Of a stretch of 64,000 bases of DNA, positions 34,657-42,863 are shown piece by piece. Origin of the DNA: WTXA01 sp964415195 (GTDB taxonomy: Bacteria > Bacillota > TC1). Every line of letters starts with the position of its first letter. The stretch's first letter is position 1. Location of the stretch: NCBI GenBank assembly GCA_964415195.1, contig CAYPYD010000001.1:186001-250000 (forward strand), in the 5' to 3' direction. Made by a program: the position numbers and the translations under genes. The notes under the pieces were generated by a model that was not told the origin of the DNA, searched no databases, and saw nothing but the letters and a program-made list of their open reading frames with translations.

Positions 34657-35931
34657 ATGCTGACAAGATTAAGAATCTGGTTTTATAACCAGGCTACCTG
34701 GATCTATAATATAGAATATATGATTATCTCCATATTTATTTTAATAGGGGTTACTTTAGTTGATTTAAATATTTTGGATGTGGGGAGATATTTGCCTCAA
34801 TTTATGTTTACAGATGCTAGTTTGGCTAGAATAATATTAGCGCCACTTGCTGGTGCACTTCTTACCATTACAACTTTTACTTTCTCTGCTATTCTGGCAG
34901 TTATGATTAAATATTCAAATAGTTATTCTTCAAAGACAATTGAGAATTTCATCAAAGAAAAAAGTACCATGAAAGTCCTGGGTATATTTATTGGCGGATT
35001 CGTTTATAATATCTGTGCCTTGTTATTACTTCAAGGAATAGGCCAAGATGAAAAGGTTGTTGCAGGATTCGTTGGGGTTGCTTATGCTATTGTCTCTATA
35101 ATCTATTTCACCATATTCGTCCAAAATGTCATTTCTAGCATGCAAAGTATTAATCTTATTAGAAAGATATATGAAGAAACCAAAGAAGTAATTAAAAAGG
35201 AAATAGCTGGGAGAAAAAATACTCCAGCTATAAAATATACCAAACAAGAAAAGGAGATAAAGGTAATCTCTAATAAGAATGGATATTTTAGTGCAATTGA
35301 TTATAAATATCTGAGAAAACTACTGAGGCGAAAAGCTGATTTATTTATTATAGATAGTAAGATTGGGGACTATTTAAATAAAAAGACCCAAATAGCACAT
35401 ATAATAGTGAAAGAAGGGCAAGATATTACCGATATAATGAATGATATTAAGGAAGCATTCATTGTCATGGATAATAAATTGTATTTCAACGACTATAGAC
35501 ATGGTTTAACTAAGCTTGTTGAAATTGCACTAAGGGCTATTTCTCCGGCTGTAAATGATCCTAATACCTCCATTCATTCAATAAGAAAAATTAGTGTTCT
35601 CTTAAGTTATCTAGCTAGATCTGAACATATTCACACCGTCAAGGTTAGTGATGGTGATTTTGAAATATTGTATATTGAAAATAATTTAACTGAAGACCTG
35701 TATTTTACATTTCACCAGATAGTTCATTATGCTAAGGATGATGTATCGGTCATGAGGGCTTTATTAGAAGGTTTGTGGTTAATTGAACAAAATGCCGTAG
35801 GCAAGAATAGGGAATTTGTTATTGAGTATGCTAAGGAAATTTATACTAAGTCCCTTCCAAATCACAATAATAAAATGGATGTTGCTTATCTTGAAGAAAT
35901 CTATAATAAATTTGTAAATAGTAGTAATTAG
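34657..35931 (+). CDS. DUF2254 membrane protein
   Basis: The 424-residue protein has four N-terminal membrane helices, with the family-like segment LAPLAGALLTITTFTFSA and SNSYSSKTIENF after it. A large soluble domain contains LRAISPAVNDPNTS, the hallmark of DUF2254. Function unknown. It is monocistronic, started by ATG 34657 with a weak AGGGTG site. Confidence 0.85.
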   Translation: MLTRLRIWFYNQATWIYNIEYMIISIFILIGVTLVDLNILDVGRYLPQFMFTDASLARIILAPLAGALLTITTFTFSAILAVMIKYSNSYSSKTIENFIKEKSTMKVLGIFIGGFVYNICALLLLQGIGQDEKVVAGFVGVAYAIVSIIYFTIFVQNVISSMQSINLIRKIYEETKEVIKKEIAGRKNTPAIKYTKQEKEIKVISNKNGYFSAIDYKYLRKLLRRKADLFIIDSKIGDYLNKKTQIAHIIVKEGQDITDIMNDIKEAFIVMDNKLYFNDYRHGLTKLVEIALRAISPAVNDPNTSIHSIRKISVLLSYLARSEHIHTVKVSDGDFEILYIENNLTEDLYFTFHQIVHYAKDDVSVMRALLEGLWLIEQNAVGKNREFVIEYAKEIYTKSLPNHNNKMDVAYLEEIYNKFVNSSN

Positions 35932-35977
35932 TATATTTGTAGAAATGTCTAGTTTGATAATTTAGCTGATGGTGTAA

Positions 35978-36067
35978 TTGGAACCAAAAGAAAACATCCT
36001 TTGTGGTGAATGCGTTGATTCATGTCCAAAGGATGTTCTGAAGTACGCTATCAGGAAACAGGGATAA
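35978..36067 (+). pseudogene. Remnant of a 4Fe-4S ferredoxin-type C-terminus
   Basis: A short open stretch encodes ILCGECVDSCPKDVLKYA and ends in TAA at 36065-36067. CGxCxxxCP followed by a DAL-like segment is typical of the last cluster motif of ferredoxin-domain proteins. There are stop codons upstream and no ribosome site, so only a fragment remains. It overlaps the 3' end of the diacylglycerol kinase gene by 17 bases and also carries the hairpin used as that gene's terminator. Confidence 0.45.
35993..36037 (-). terminator. Hairpin downstream of the lipid kinase gene
   Basis: AACATCCTTTG (35993) and CAAAGGATGTT (36027) form a perfect 11-bp stem with a 23-base loop. On the - strand it is followed by TTTTCTTTT, so it can terminate the - strand kinase transcript. 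Confidence 0.6.
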
Positions 36068-36932
36068 TAATATTAACCCCATCTTTGATCAGGGAAAAAT
36101 CGGCTCGTTCTACTCTTTCTATCTCGCCGTCGATGTTTAGCATAAAACCTGTCTTGGAATAGATAGAAATTTTATTTGTTTGGTAATTTTGCACCTCTCT
36201 AAGAGTTTCGTGTGCACCTCTTATCAAGGTAGGGAATAATTTTAATATACGTAGTGGTTTGGCTTCATCAATATGATAAAGTTCGAATTCTTTAGAATAT
36301 ATATTGGCACGAGGGGCAATTTTCATTCCACCTCCATAATACTTACCGTTAGCTACAGCAATTAGTAGAGTTGATTTGTGATGAGTTTGATCATTAAATG
36401 TAATCTTTGATTTAAAGCTCTTGTATTTAAAAACAGTATAGAATATCCCCAATATATAGGCTCCCTGTCCATTAAGGAAAGGGAGTTTTTTAAATTGTCT
36501 TGCATTGTATACTACTTCAGCATCTATTCCGGCTGAGGCTACATTGAGGAAATATCTTTTATTGACCTGGCCCATACTGCACTTTTTAATTGTGCCTTCT
36601 ATGGTTCTTGTTAGGAGGTCCTCATCATTTTTTGTATCAAGGCTCCTAAAATAGTCATTACCACTTCCTGCTGGAATTACACCTAGAGCACTATTACTGC
36701 CAGCAAGTCCGTTGAGCACTTCATTTAGAGTGCCATCACCGCCGATTGAATAGACTCTCCAATCATCATTATTCACATATTCTTTTGTTATAGTTGTTGC
36801 GTGTCCTTGTTCATTAGTTAGTTTTATGACGTAGGTATCTTCTTTGTCGATGAAGTATTTCTCAATTTTATTAATATATTTTCTGGCATGTCCTTTGCCT
36901 GCTACTGGGTTTATGATGAATAAGTGTTTCAT
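36051..36932 (-). CDS. Diacylglycerol kinase family lipid kinase
   Basis: The 293-residue protein has the DAGK catalytic motif YSIGGDGTLNEVLNGL and family segments FIINPVAGKGHARK and IPAGSGNDYFRSL, as in DgkB/YegS/BmrU-type kinases. It probably phosphorylates diacylglycerol or a related lipid. AAGGAG lies upstream of ATG 36932 and overlaps the end of a 54-codon gene, so the two are likely co-transcribed. Confidence 0.9.
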   Translation of the reverse strand: MKHLFIINPVAGKGHARKYINKIEKYFIDKEDTYVIKLTNEQGHATTITKEYVNNDDWRVYSIGGDGTLNEVLNGLAGSNSALGVIPAGSGNDYFRSLDTKNDEDLLTRTIEGTIKKCSMGQVNKRYFLNVASAGIDAEVVYNARQFKKLPFLNGQGAYILGIFYTVFKYKSFKSKITFNDQTHHKSTLLIAVANGKYYGGGMKIAPRANIYSKEFELYHIDEAKPLRILKLFPTLIRGAHETLREVQNYQTNKISIYSKTGFMLNIDGEIERVERADFSLIKDGVNIIIPVS

Positions 36933-36941
36933 AAAGTCTCC

Positions 36942-37106
36942 TTAAAGTATTTCCAATCTTAGTTTGTCAATATAAGCTGTTTGCACATGTATAATTTCTA
37001 TTAGGGTGATCCCCTTTGTACCTTTTAGGGTTGCATATCTAGCAATTGTTTCTTTTAGTGAGGTTTCCTTGATATTTATTGTGTTAATGAATTCGTCTAT
37101 TTCCAT
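36942..37106 (-). CDS. Small protein of 54 residues, unknown
   Basis: A frame of 54 codons from ATG 37106 to TAA at 36942 has a very good GGAGGTG site 6 bases upstream. The product begins MEIDEFINTINIKETSLKE, is about half charged residues and probably helical, and has no signal or cysteine. It ends where the ribosome site of the lipid kinase gene begins, which suggests coupling. I know no family for it. Confidence 0.55.
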   Translation of the reverse strand: MEIDEFINTINIKETSLKETIARYATLKGTKGITLIEIIHVQTAYIDKLRLEIL

Positions 37107-37192
37107 ATTTCACCTCCGAATTATGCCAATTATAGCATGATATGTATTTAGGTGTAAGTTGTAAATGTAGCTAATTTACTTAAATATATTAA

Positions 37193-37340
37193 AACTTTCA
37201 ATTATTTTTTCCTTTATTTTCACACAGTTAACAAAAAACTCTTGTATTATATGTGTGTAAGGTAAAACCTTGCGATAATAATAATAATTTTTTTCATCCA
37301 AAACCTTCTAAAAGCACCTCTTTAAAAGAGGTGCTTTTAA
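37193..37340 (+). ncRNA. Small-RNA-like unit A (tandem pair)
   Basis: This unit and the one at 37386 share ACTTTCAATTA, TTTTCACA, TATTATATG, the block AATAATTTTTTTCATCCAAA and CCTTC, and each ends in a GC-rich hairpin (here AAAAGCACCTCTT / AAGAGGTGCTTTT, 13 bp, 37310-37338). No open frame is shared. The pattern fits a duplicated small RNA or riboregulator upstream of the Rrf2 gene. Identity with a known RNA family is not recognised. Confidence 0.4.
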
Positions 37341-37385
37341 GTTATGTGTATATCAAGAGAAATCTATTTCACATTAGCATGTGTT

Positions 37386-37530
37386 AACTTTCAATTACTT
37401 TTTTCTTGGTTTTCACATGCTTGTCAAACTAATTGGTTATTATATGAGTGTGAAGTTAATCCTTACATAAATAATAATTTTTTTCATCCAAACCTTCCAA
37501 AGGCACCTTTCTCGGAGAGGTGCCTTTTAA
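37386..37530 (+). ncRNA. Small-RNA-like unit B (tandem pair)
   Basis: Second copy of the unit at 37193, at a period of 193 bases. The hairpin is AAAGGCACCT (37499) / AGGTGCCTTT, changed at several positions relative to unit A but still paired, i.e. with compensatory changes (GCACCTC/GAGGTGC against GGCACCT/AGGTGCC). TTCACA and TGTGAA flank the TATTATATG region. It ends about 65 bases before the Rrf2 start. Confidence 0.4.
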
Positions 37531-37595
37531 TTTGCAATTTTATTGAATTCATACCATTCCCGTAGTATAATCTAAATATGGTTTGGAGGGTTATT

Positions 37596-38036
37596 ATGAA
37601 AGTATCTACAAAGGGCAGGTATGCTATAAGGTTGATGATAGACATAGGTATACAAAATAATGGTTATGTTAGATTGAAGGATGTGGCCAAGAGACAGGAA
37701 ATATCTATCAAGTACTTAGAACAAATAGTAGGAAGTTTACAGAAGGCTGGTTTATTACTTAGTTCTAGAGGTGCTCAAGGTGGTTATAGACTTGCCAAGA
37801 ATCCCGAGGACTATAAAATAGGTGAAATTCTTAGAGCGACTGAAGGTAGTATCGCACCTGTAAGTTGTCTTGAGGAGGATGTTAATAAGTGTAGCAGAAA
37901 TCACATGTGTTCAACTGTTGATTTCTGGCAAGGTTTGTATACTGTGATTAATGATTATCTTGATAGTCATAATCTGGCTGAACTTATGGAAATAGAAAAA
38001 AACAATCAACAAAAGAATTTAGACTATAGTATATAG
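37596..38036 (+). CDS. Rrf2-family transcriptional regulator
   Basis: The 146-residue protein opens MKVSTKGRYAIRLMIDIG, typical of IscR/CymR proteins, has the winged-helix segment ISIKYLEQIVGSLQKAGLL and RGAQGGYRLAK, and three cysteines in CLEEDVNKCSRNHMC at the position where IscR-type proteins bind an Fe-S cluster. I start it at ATG 37596 behind GGAGGG. It sits upstream of a cysteine operon, so a CymR-like role in cysteine control is likely but unproven. Confidence 0.88.
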   Translation: MKVSTKGRYAIRLMIDIGIQNNGYVRLKDVAKRQEISIKYLEQIVGSLQKAGLLLSSRGAQGGYRLAKNPEDYKIGEILRATEGSIAPVSCLEEDVNKCSRNHMCSTVDFWQGLYTVINDYLDSHNLAELMEIEKNNQQKNLDYSI

Positions 38037-38052
38037 ATAGTACAGATATGTA

Positions 38053-38088
38053 AGAGCGGAAATATTTTTTCTGCTCTTTTTATTTTTT
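38053..38088 (+). terminator. Terminator after the Rrf2 gene
   Basis: AGAGC...GCTCT with an imperfect GGAAA/TTTTC extension, then a T-rich tract; it separates the Rrf2 gene from the cysteine operon promoter. Confidence 0.65.
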
Positions 38089-38100
38089 ATAAAAAATGTG

Positions 38101-38129
38101 TTGACATAATTAATAACTTTGAATATAAT
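38101..38129 (+). promoter_or_regulatory. Sigma-A promoter of the cysteine operon
   Basis: Perfect TTGACA (38101) and TATAAT (38124) with a 17-base spacer, ahead of the Cys-rich leader peptide and metY. Confidence 0.85.
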
Positions 38130-38176
38130 TAATACATACTAAACATATAGGAAATATATGTAATGGAGGTGCAAGC

Positions 38177-38251
38177 ATGAACAATAGTAAAAAAATATGG
38201 GGAAATAATAGACGAATGTGCTGTTGTGGCATGTGTAGCAGAAGAAATTAA
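38177..38251 (+). CDS. Cysteine-rich leader peptide of the metY-cysK operon
   Basis: A 24-codon frame with GGAGGT 7 bases upstream of its ATG encodes a peptide ending RRMCCCGMCSRRN. Four Cys codons lie within six codons (15, 16, 17 and 20). It lies between a strong promoter and metY-cysK, the last steps of homocysteine/cysteine synthesis. The layout fits a leader peptide whose translation reports cysteinyl-tRNA supply. An AT-only hairpin begins at its stop codon (38248-38271). A small metal-binding peptide is the alternative reading. Confidence 0.6.
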   Translation: MNNSKKIWGNNRRMCCCGMCSRRN

Positions 38252-38271
38252 TTATTAAAATTAATAATTAA
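38248..38271 (+). promoter_or_regulatory. AT-only hairpin at the end of the Cys leader
   Basis: TTAATTATT and AATAATTAA form a 9-bp stem with a 6-base loop overlapping the leader stop codon. It has no T run after it, so it is not a normal terminator; a weak role in ribosome or polymerase pausing is possible. Confidence 0.4.
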
Positions 38272-38355
38272 TAGAAGCAAAAGAAAATAAGAAAATAAAA
38301 TAAAAACAAATAAAACCTACAAGTTGGCAGGTTGAATAAAGAAAGAGGTAAAAAT

Positions 38356-39648
38356 ATGAGCGATAAAAAATTGAAATTTGAAACTTTACAATTACATTTA
38401 GGACAAGAAGAAGCAGACAGTGCCACAGGATCACGTGCTGTACCAATATATCAAACTACATCATATGTATTTAAGGATTTTGATCAGGCAGCTAATAGAT
38501 TTAATTTGAGCGAGGCTGGGAACATCTATACTAGATTAATGAATCCTACTTCAGATGTGCTGGAAAAAAGAATAGCAGGTCTTGAAGGCGGTGTTGGGGC
38601 CTTAGCTGTAGCTTCAGGATCTGCCGCAGTAAGTTATGCAATCCAAAATATAGCTTTAGCCGGAGATCATATAGTAGCAGCAAAAACACTTTACGGAGGT
38701 ACCTACAATCTGTTTTCAAACACACTTCCTGACTTTGGCATTACGACAACTTTTGTTGATGCTGATAATTTGGTAGAACTTGAGGAGGCTATAAAGGAAA
38801 ATACTAAAGCAGTATTTATAGAAACCCTTGGTAATCCAAATTCAAGTATAGTAGATGTTGAAGCAATTGCTGAGATAGCTCACAAACATGGTATACCTTT
38901 GATTGTGGACAATACTTTCGCGACACCATATTTGTTTAGACCGATTGAACATGGAGCTGACGTTGTTGTTCATTCAGCAACCAAATTCATAGGTGGTCAT
39001 GGTACTTCTCTAGGTGGTGTTATTATTGATGGTGGTAAATTCGACTGGGCTGCAAGTGGCAAGTTCAAAGGACTTAGTGAACCAAATCCTAGTTATCATG
39101 GAGTAGTCTTTACTGAAGCTGTTGGACCTTTGGCCTATATTATCAAAATTAGAACAACTTTATTAAGAGATACAGGGGCCGCAATAAGTCCGTTTAACTC
39201 CTTCTTGTTTTTACAAGGTCTTGAAACACTATCATTAAGAGTTGAAAGACATGTGGAAAATGCCTTGAAGGTAGTAGATTATTTAAAGAATCATCCACTT
39301 GTTGAAAAGGTTAATCATCCTGCAATTGAGGGTAATGAGTATAACGAATTGTATAAGAGATATTTCCCGAATGGTGCAGGTTCAATCTTTACCTTTGAAA
39401 TCAAGGGTGGAGTAGCTGAGGCTAAGAAGTTTATTGACAGCTTGGAGATTTTCTCTCTATTAGCTAATGTAGCTGATGCTAAGTCTTTGGTTATACATCC
39501 TGCAACAACAACTCATTCACAGTTGTCTGGGGAAGAGTTGATTAATTCAGGAATCAAGGAGAATACAATCAGATTATCTATTGGTATAGAACATATCGAC
39601 GATATTATTGGAGATCTAGAAAATGCTTTTAAAGCAACAGGAGAATAA
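38356..39648 (+). CDS. metY: O-acetylhomoserine (thiol)-lyase
   Basis: The 430-residue PLP enzyme has MetY-type motifs: ETLQLHLGQEEAD, PIYQTTSYVF, YTRLMNPTSDVLEKR, and the PLP lysine in SATKFIGGHG. The extra loop with FNSFLFLQGLETLSLR and the end TRHSQ-like HPATTTHSQL are typical of the OAH sulfhydrylase branch. It makes homocysteine from O-acetylhomoserine and sulfide. ATG 38356 has AAAGAGGT 8 bases upstream. cysK follows after 2 bases. Confidence 0.92.
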   Translation: MSDKKLKFETLQLHLGQEEADSATGSRAVPIYQTTSYVFKDFDQAANRFNLSEAGNIYTRLMNPTSDVLEKRIAGLEGGVGALAVASGSAAVSYAIQNIALAGDHIVAAKTLYGGTYNLFSNTLPDFGITTTFVDADNLVELEEAIKENTKAVFIETLGNPNSSIVDVEAIAEIAHKHGIPLIVDNTFATPYLFRPIEHGADVVVHSATKFIGGHGTSLGGVIIDGGKFDWAASGKFKGLSEPNPSYHGVVFTEAVGPLAYIIKIRTTLLRDTGAAISPFNSFLFLQGLETLSLRVERHVENALKVVDYLKNHPLVEKVNHPAIEGNEYNELYKRYFPNGAGSIFTFEIKGGVAEAKKFIDSLEIFSLLANVADAKSLVIHPATTTHSQLSGEELINSGIKENTIRLSIGIEHIDDIIGDLENAFKATGE

Positions 39649-39650
39649 TT

Positions 39651-40577
39651 ATGAAAGTTTATAAAAAAATTACAGATTTAATTGGAGGAACACCTTTATT
39701 GGAGTTATCTGAATATGCGAAAAGTCTTGGTCTTAATGCCAAGTTGATTGGTAAGTTGGAGTCTTTTAATCCAGGTGGGAGTATTAAGGATAGGATAGCT
39801 AAGGCTATGTTGGAGGATGCTGAAGCCAAGGGTATTTTGAATAAGGATTCTGTAATAATTGAACCTACTAGTGGTAATACTGGTATTGGTTTAGCAATGA
39901 CTGGGGTTGCTAAGGGTTATAGGGTTATTTTAACTATGCCTGAGACTATGAGTGTTGAGAGAAGAAGTTTGCTTAAAGCACTTGGTGCCGAGTTGGTTTT
40001 AACTGAGGGTCCTAAAGGTATGAAGGGTGCAATTGCTAAGGCTGAAGAGTTAGCTCAATCTATTCCTAATGGTTTTATTCCTAGTCAGTTTGAAAATAGT
40101 GCAAATCCAGCAATTCATTTCAGTACAACAGGTCCTGAAATTTGGGAAGATACAGATGGTCAGGTTGATATTTTTGTAGCTGGTGTTGGTACTGGTGGTA
40201 CTATTACTGGTGCTGGTACTTTTCTAAAAAGTAAGAATGCAGAGATAAAGGTTGTTGCTGTTGAGCCTGTTGGTTCTCCAGTGTTAAGTGGTGGCCAGCC
40301 GGGGCCTCATAAGATCCAAGGTATTGGTGCTGGTTTTATTCCTAGTATTTTAGATGTTGGGGTTTATGATGAAATCGTACAGGTTGATCATGAGGATGCT
40401 TTTACTGCTGCAAGAGAATTAGCAGTTAAGGAAGGTGTACTTGTGGGAATTTCTGGAGGGGCTGCTCTTTATGCAGCTGTTCAGTTGGCCAAGAGACCTG
40501 AAAATGAAGGTAAGAATATAGTTGTGATACTTCCTGATACAGGAGAAAGATATTTATCCACACCTCTATTTAGTTAG
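39651..40577 (+). CDS. cysK: Cysteine synthase A
   Basis: The 308-residue protein has the PLP lysine in NPGGSIKDR (Lys46), PTSGNTGIGLAMTG and the phosphate-binding GTGGTITGAG loop, and ends LPDTGERYLSTPLF. It joins sulfide to O-acetylserine. It is translated from the metY message and ends at a strong terminator. No serine acetyltransferase gene is in the window. Confidence 0.93.
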   Translation: MKVYKKITDLIGGTPLLELSEYAKSLGLNAKLIGKLESFNPGGSIKDRIAKAMLEDAEAKGILNKDSVIIEPTSGNTGIGLAMTGVAKGYRVILTMPETMSVERRSLLKALGAELVLTEGPKGMKGAIAKAEELAQSIPNGFIPSQFENSANPAIHFSTTGPEIWEDTDGQVDIFVAGVGTGGTITGAGTFLKSKNAEIKVVAVEPVGSPVLSGGQPGPHKIQGIGAGFIPSILDVGVYDEIVQVDHEDAFTAARELAVKEGVLVGISGGAALYAAVQLAKRPENEGKNIVVILPDTGERYLSTPLFS

Positions 40578-40589
40578 TTATATTATTGG

Positions 40590-40628
40590 CAGAAGGGAAG
40601 CTCTGAGGGCTTCCCTTCTGTTTTTTTT
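40590..40628. terminator. Terminator after cysK
   Basis: CAGAAGGGAAGC and GCTTCCCTTCTG form a 12-bp stem with a GG-containing loop, followed by T8. It also faces the convergent DUF1801 gene. Confidence 0.88.
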
Positions 40629-41054
40629 CTATTTTCCATATTTGTCATGAAGGAAATCTATTGTTTCTTGCATGAGTTTTTTAAGTACTTCTATATTAAT
40701 GTCAGATAGCTTATTTACATAAATGCAGGCTTTGCCCATTTTGTATTTCCCTAAATCTTTTAACAGGAGTTCATGTTCTGGCATTCCGGAGTAGACATAA
40801 AGTGATATTGCAGCTTTTCTTGGTGAAAAGCCAACAAGTGGCCAGTCGCCTTCTTGTTTGCTTCGGTCTGATTTGTAGTGGTACATACCAAAGCCTATCA
40901 TTGTAGGACCCCACATTTTTGGTTCATATCCTGTGAAGTCTTCCATTATTTTTAGTAGTTCAAAGCTGTCTTTGCGTTTTTGTTCATTGTTGGCAAAGTT
41001 ATTGATAAATTCTATGACATCTTCGTTGGTTTGTTTGGTTTTGAGTTCTGCCAT
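40629..41054 (-). CDS. DUF1801 domain protein
   Basis: A 141-residue protein with MWGPTMIGFGMYHYKSD, the WPLVGFSPRKAAISLYV block and YVNKLSDI, typical of DUF1801 (YdhG-like) proteins. The family is sometimes annotated as iron chaperone but the activity is not clear. It follows the flavodoxin gene by 15 bases in an operon with a GGGAGGA site. Confidence 0.82.
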   Translation of the reverse strand: MAELKTKQTNEDVIEFINNFANNEQKRKDSFELLKIMEDFTGYEPKMWGPTMIGFGMYHYKSDRSKQEGDWPLVGFSPRKAAISLYVYSGMPEHELLLKDLGKYKMGKACIYVNKLSDINIEVLKKLMQETIDFLHDKYGK

Positions 41055-41069
41055 GTTTTCGTCCTCCCT

Positions 41070-41543
41070 TTAATTGAGTTTTTCACTAAATTCTCTTATT
41101 TTTCTTTTAGTTTCTTCTTTATTTTTCAGAGGGGATATTAGGTCTAATGTTCCAATGATTTGGTGGTTCTTTAGTTGTTCTTCTAATATAGTGAAGGCTT
41201 TGGTACAGCCTCCTCCTTCATTACATCCTATTAGAGCTATGTTGCCTTTAATGGTATTATCTCTTAGGAATGTTGAAAAGACTGGGGCAAAGTGTGAAGC
41301 CCAGATAGGTGCTGCTAGGATTGTGAGTTCATATTTATCCGGGTTGTAATTATAGGGTTTTAGTTTTGGTTTTTCGTTCATTACTACTTGTTTGCCTCCC
41401 CAGATGTATTTACTGAATCCTAGGGATTTTATTGGTTTTGTTGGTGTTAGTTCTAGGAGGTCGGAGTCTAGTATTTTTGCTAGTGTTTCAGCTGCATATT
41501 TGGTGTTACCTTCTAGGGTGTAATAGATTACTATTGATTTCAT
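41070..41543 (-). CDS. Flavodoxin
   Basis: The 157-residue protein opens SIVIYYTLEGNTKYAAETLA, the FMN phosphate-binding loop, and has LAAPIWASHFAPVFSTFL and LIGCNEGGG later, as in the flavodoxin_4/5-like group that often lacks the C-terminal helix of classical forms. It may carry electrons between redox enzymes. AAAGGAGCG precedes the ATG; it is divergent from a nitronate monooxygenase-type gene. Confidence 0.82.
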   Translation of the reverse strand: MKSIVIYYTLEGNTKYAAETLAKILDSDLLELTPTKPIKSLGFSKYIWGGKQVVMNEKPKLKPYNYNPDKYELTILAAPIWASHFAPVFSTFLRDNTIKGNIALIGCNEGGGCTKAFTILEEQLKNHQIIGTLDLISPLKNKEETKRKIREFSEKLN

Positions 41544-41561
41544 TTAAAGTCGCTCCTTTAT

Positions 41562-41590
41562 TTGACATTAGATTGTTCAAATTATACAAT
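41562..41590 (+). promoter_or_regulatory. Sigma-A promoter for the flavin oxidoreductase gene
   Basis: TTGACA (41562) and TACAAT (41585), 17 bases apart, 45 bases ahead of the start at 41635. Confidence 0.65.
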
Positions 41591-41634
41591 TAGATTGTAG
41601 CATTATTTAATTAAAAATTAAATGGAGGAAAAAG

Positions 41635-42723
41635 ATGAGCCTGAAAATAGGGAAATATGAAGTGAAATATCCGATTGTCCAAGGTGGCATGGGGGTAGGT
41701 ATTAGTTGGAGCAGTCTGGCTGGTACAGTGTCTGCAGCAGGTGGTCTTGGCACTATTAGTAGTGTTGGTACAGGTTATTATGATGATTGTCGTTTTACCA
41801 CTAAGTTGGTGGAGGACAGACCTCTTGGTTCTGATAATACTCATTCAAGAGAGGCTTTAATTGAAATTTTCAAGAATGCAAGGAAGATTTGTGGTGATGC
41901 TCCTCTTGCTTGTAATATATTGCATGTTATTACAGATTATAAAAGGGTTGTTCGAGATGCGATTGATGCTGGTGCTAATATTATAGTTACTGGTGCTGGT
42001 TTGCCTACTGATATGGCCAAGATTGTGGTTGAAAAGTGTCAAGAAGTTGGTAAGGATATAAATAAGGATGTTGCTATTGTGCCTATTGTTTCTAGTGGTA
42101 AGGCTTTAAAGGTTATTGCTAGATTTTGGCAGAGGGCTGGCAGATTACCTGATGCTGTTATAGTTGAGGGCCCACTTAGTGGTGGTCATCAAGGGGCTAA
42201 GGAGGATGAGCTATTTAAACCTGAGCATAGTCTTGAGAGTATTCTTGTGGATGTTGTTGCTGAGAGGGATAAATGGGGAGATATGCCTGTTATTGCTGCT
42301 GGTGGTATTTGGGATAAGGCTGATGTTGATAGGATGATGGCTCTTGGGGCTGATGCTGTTCAACTTGGTACTAGATTTGCTCTGACTTTTGAAAGTGATG
42401 CCAGTGAGGGCTTTAAACAGGTTCTGTTGGATGCTAACAAAGAGGATGTAAAGATAGTCAAGTCTCCTGTGGGATATCCTGCAAGGGCAATTAATACGCC
42501 TCTGATACAGAATTTAGAACCTAGGAAGATAAAGTGCATTAGTAATTGTATCGTTCCATGTAATCATGGTGAGAATGCGAATATGGTTGGTTATTGTATT
42601 GCTGATAGTCTTGGTGATGGTATGCGTGGCAGGTATGAGACTGGTTTGTTCTTTTGTGGAGCAAATGTCTTTAGAACTAACAAGTTACAGCATGTTCAAG
42701 AGATTATTGATGAATTGAAATAA
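41635..42723 (+). CDS. Nitronate monooxygenase/FabK-family FMN oxidoreductase
   Basis: The 362-residue TIM-barrel protein has PIVQGGMGVGISW at the N-terminus, TGAGLPTDMA and VEGPLSGGHQGAKED for FMN phosphate binding, and AAGGIWDKADVDRMMALGADAVQLGTRF. This fits the NMO/enoyl-ACP reductase II superfamily. A Cys-rich end (KCISNCIVPCNHG) could hold a metal or Fe-S site and is not typical of FabK. The precise substrate is open. AATGGAGGAA precedes the ATG. Confidence 0.82.
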   Translation: MSLKIGKYEVKYPIVQGGMGVGISWSSLAGTVSAAGGLGTISSVGTGYYDDCRFTTKLVEDRPLGSDNTHSREALIEIFKNARKICGDAPLACNILHVITDYKRVVRDAIDAGANIIVTGAGLPTDMAKIVVEKCQEVGKDINKDVAIVPIVSSGKALKVIARFWQRAGRLPDAVIVEGPLSGGHQGAKEDELFKPEHSLESILVDVVAERDKWGDMPVIAAGGIWDKADVDRMMALGADAVQLGTRFALTFESDASEGFKQVLLDANKEDVKIVKSPVGYPARAINTPLIQNLEPRKIKCISNCIVPCNHGENANMVGYCIADSLGDGMRGRYETGLFFCGANVFRTNKLQHVQEIIDELK

Positions 42724-42756
42724 AGATATAAAAATAGTAAATATCAGAAATAAAGT

Positions 42757-42785
42757 AAAGGATGGCTTAAGCCATCCTTTTTATT
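42757..42785 (+). terminator. Intrinsic terminator
   Basis: AAAGGATGGC and GCCATCCTTT form a 10-bp stem with a TTAA loop, followed by T-rich DNA. Confidence 0.88.
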
Positions 42786-42863
42786 TATCTAATTGCATGG
42801 AGGCCATAGACGTGTTAATATACCCTTATGAATGTCATGTGTAGCTAAATAGGAGATGAAATT

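Noticed and set aside
37344..37565. 73-codon frame overlapping small-RNA-like unit B
   Set aside because: It runs through two shared hairpin units, is not kept in unit A, and has no ribosome site.
38130..38355. SAM or T-box riboswitch before metY
   Set aside because: The region is AT-rich and mostly unstructured and carries a short Cys-rich frame instead of the conserved riboswitch helices.
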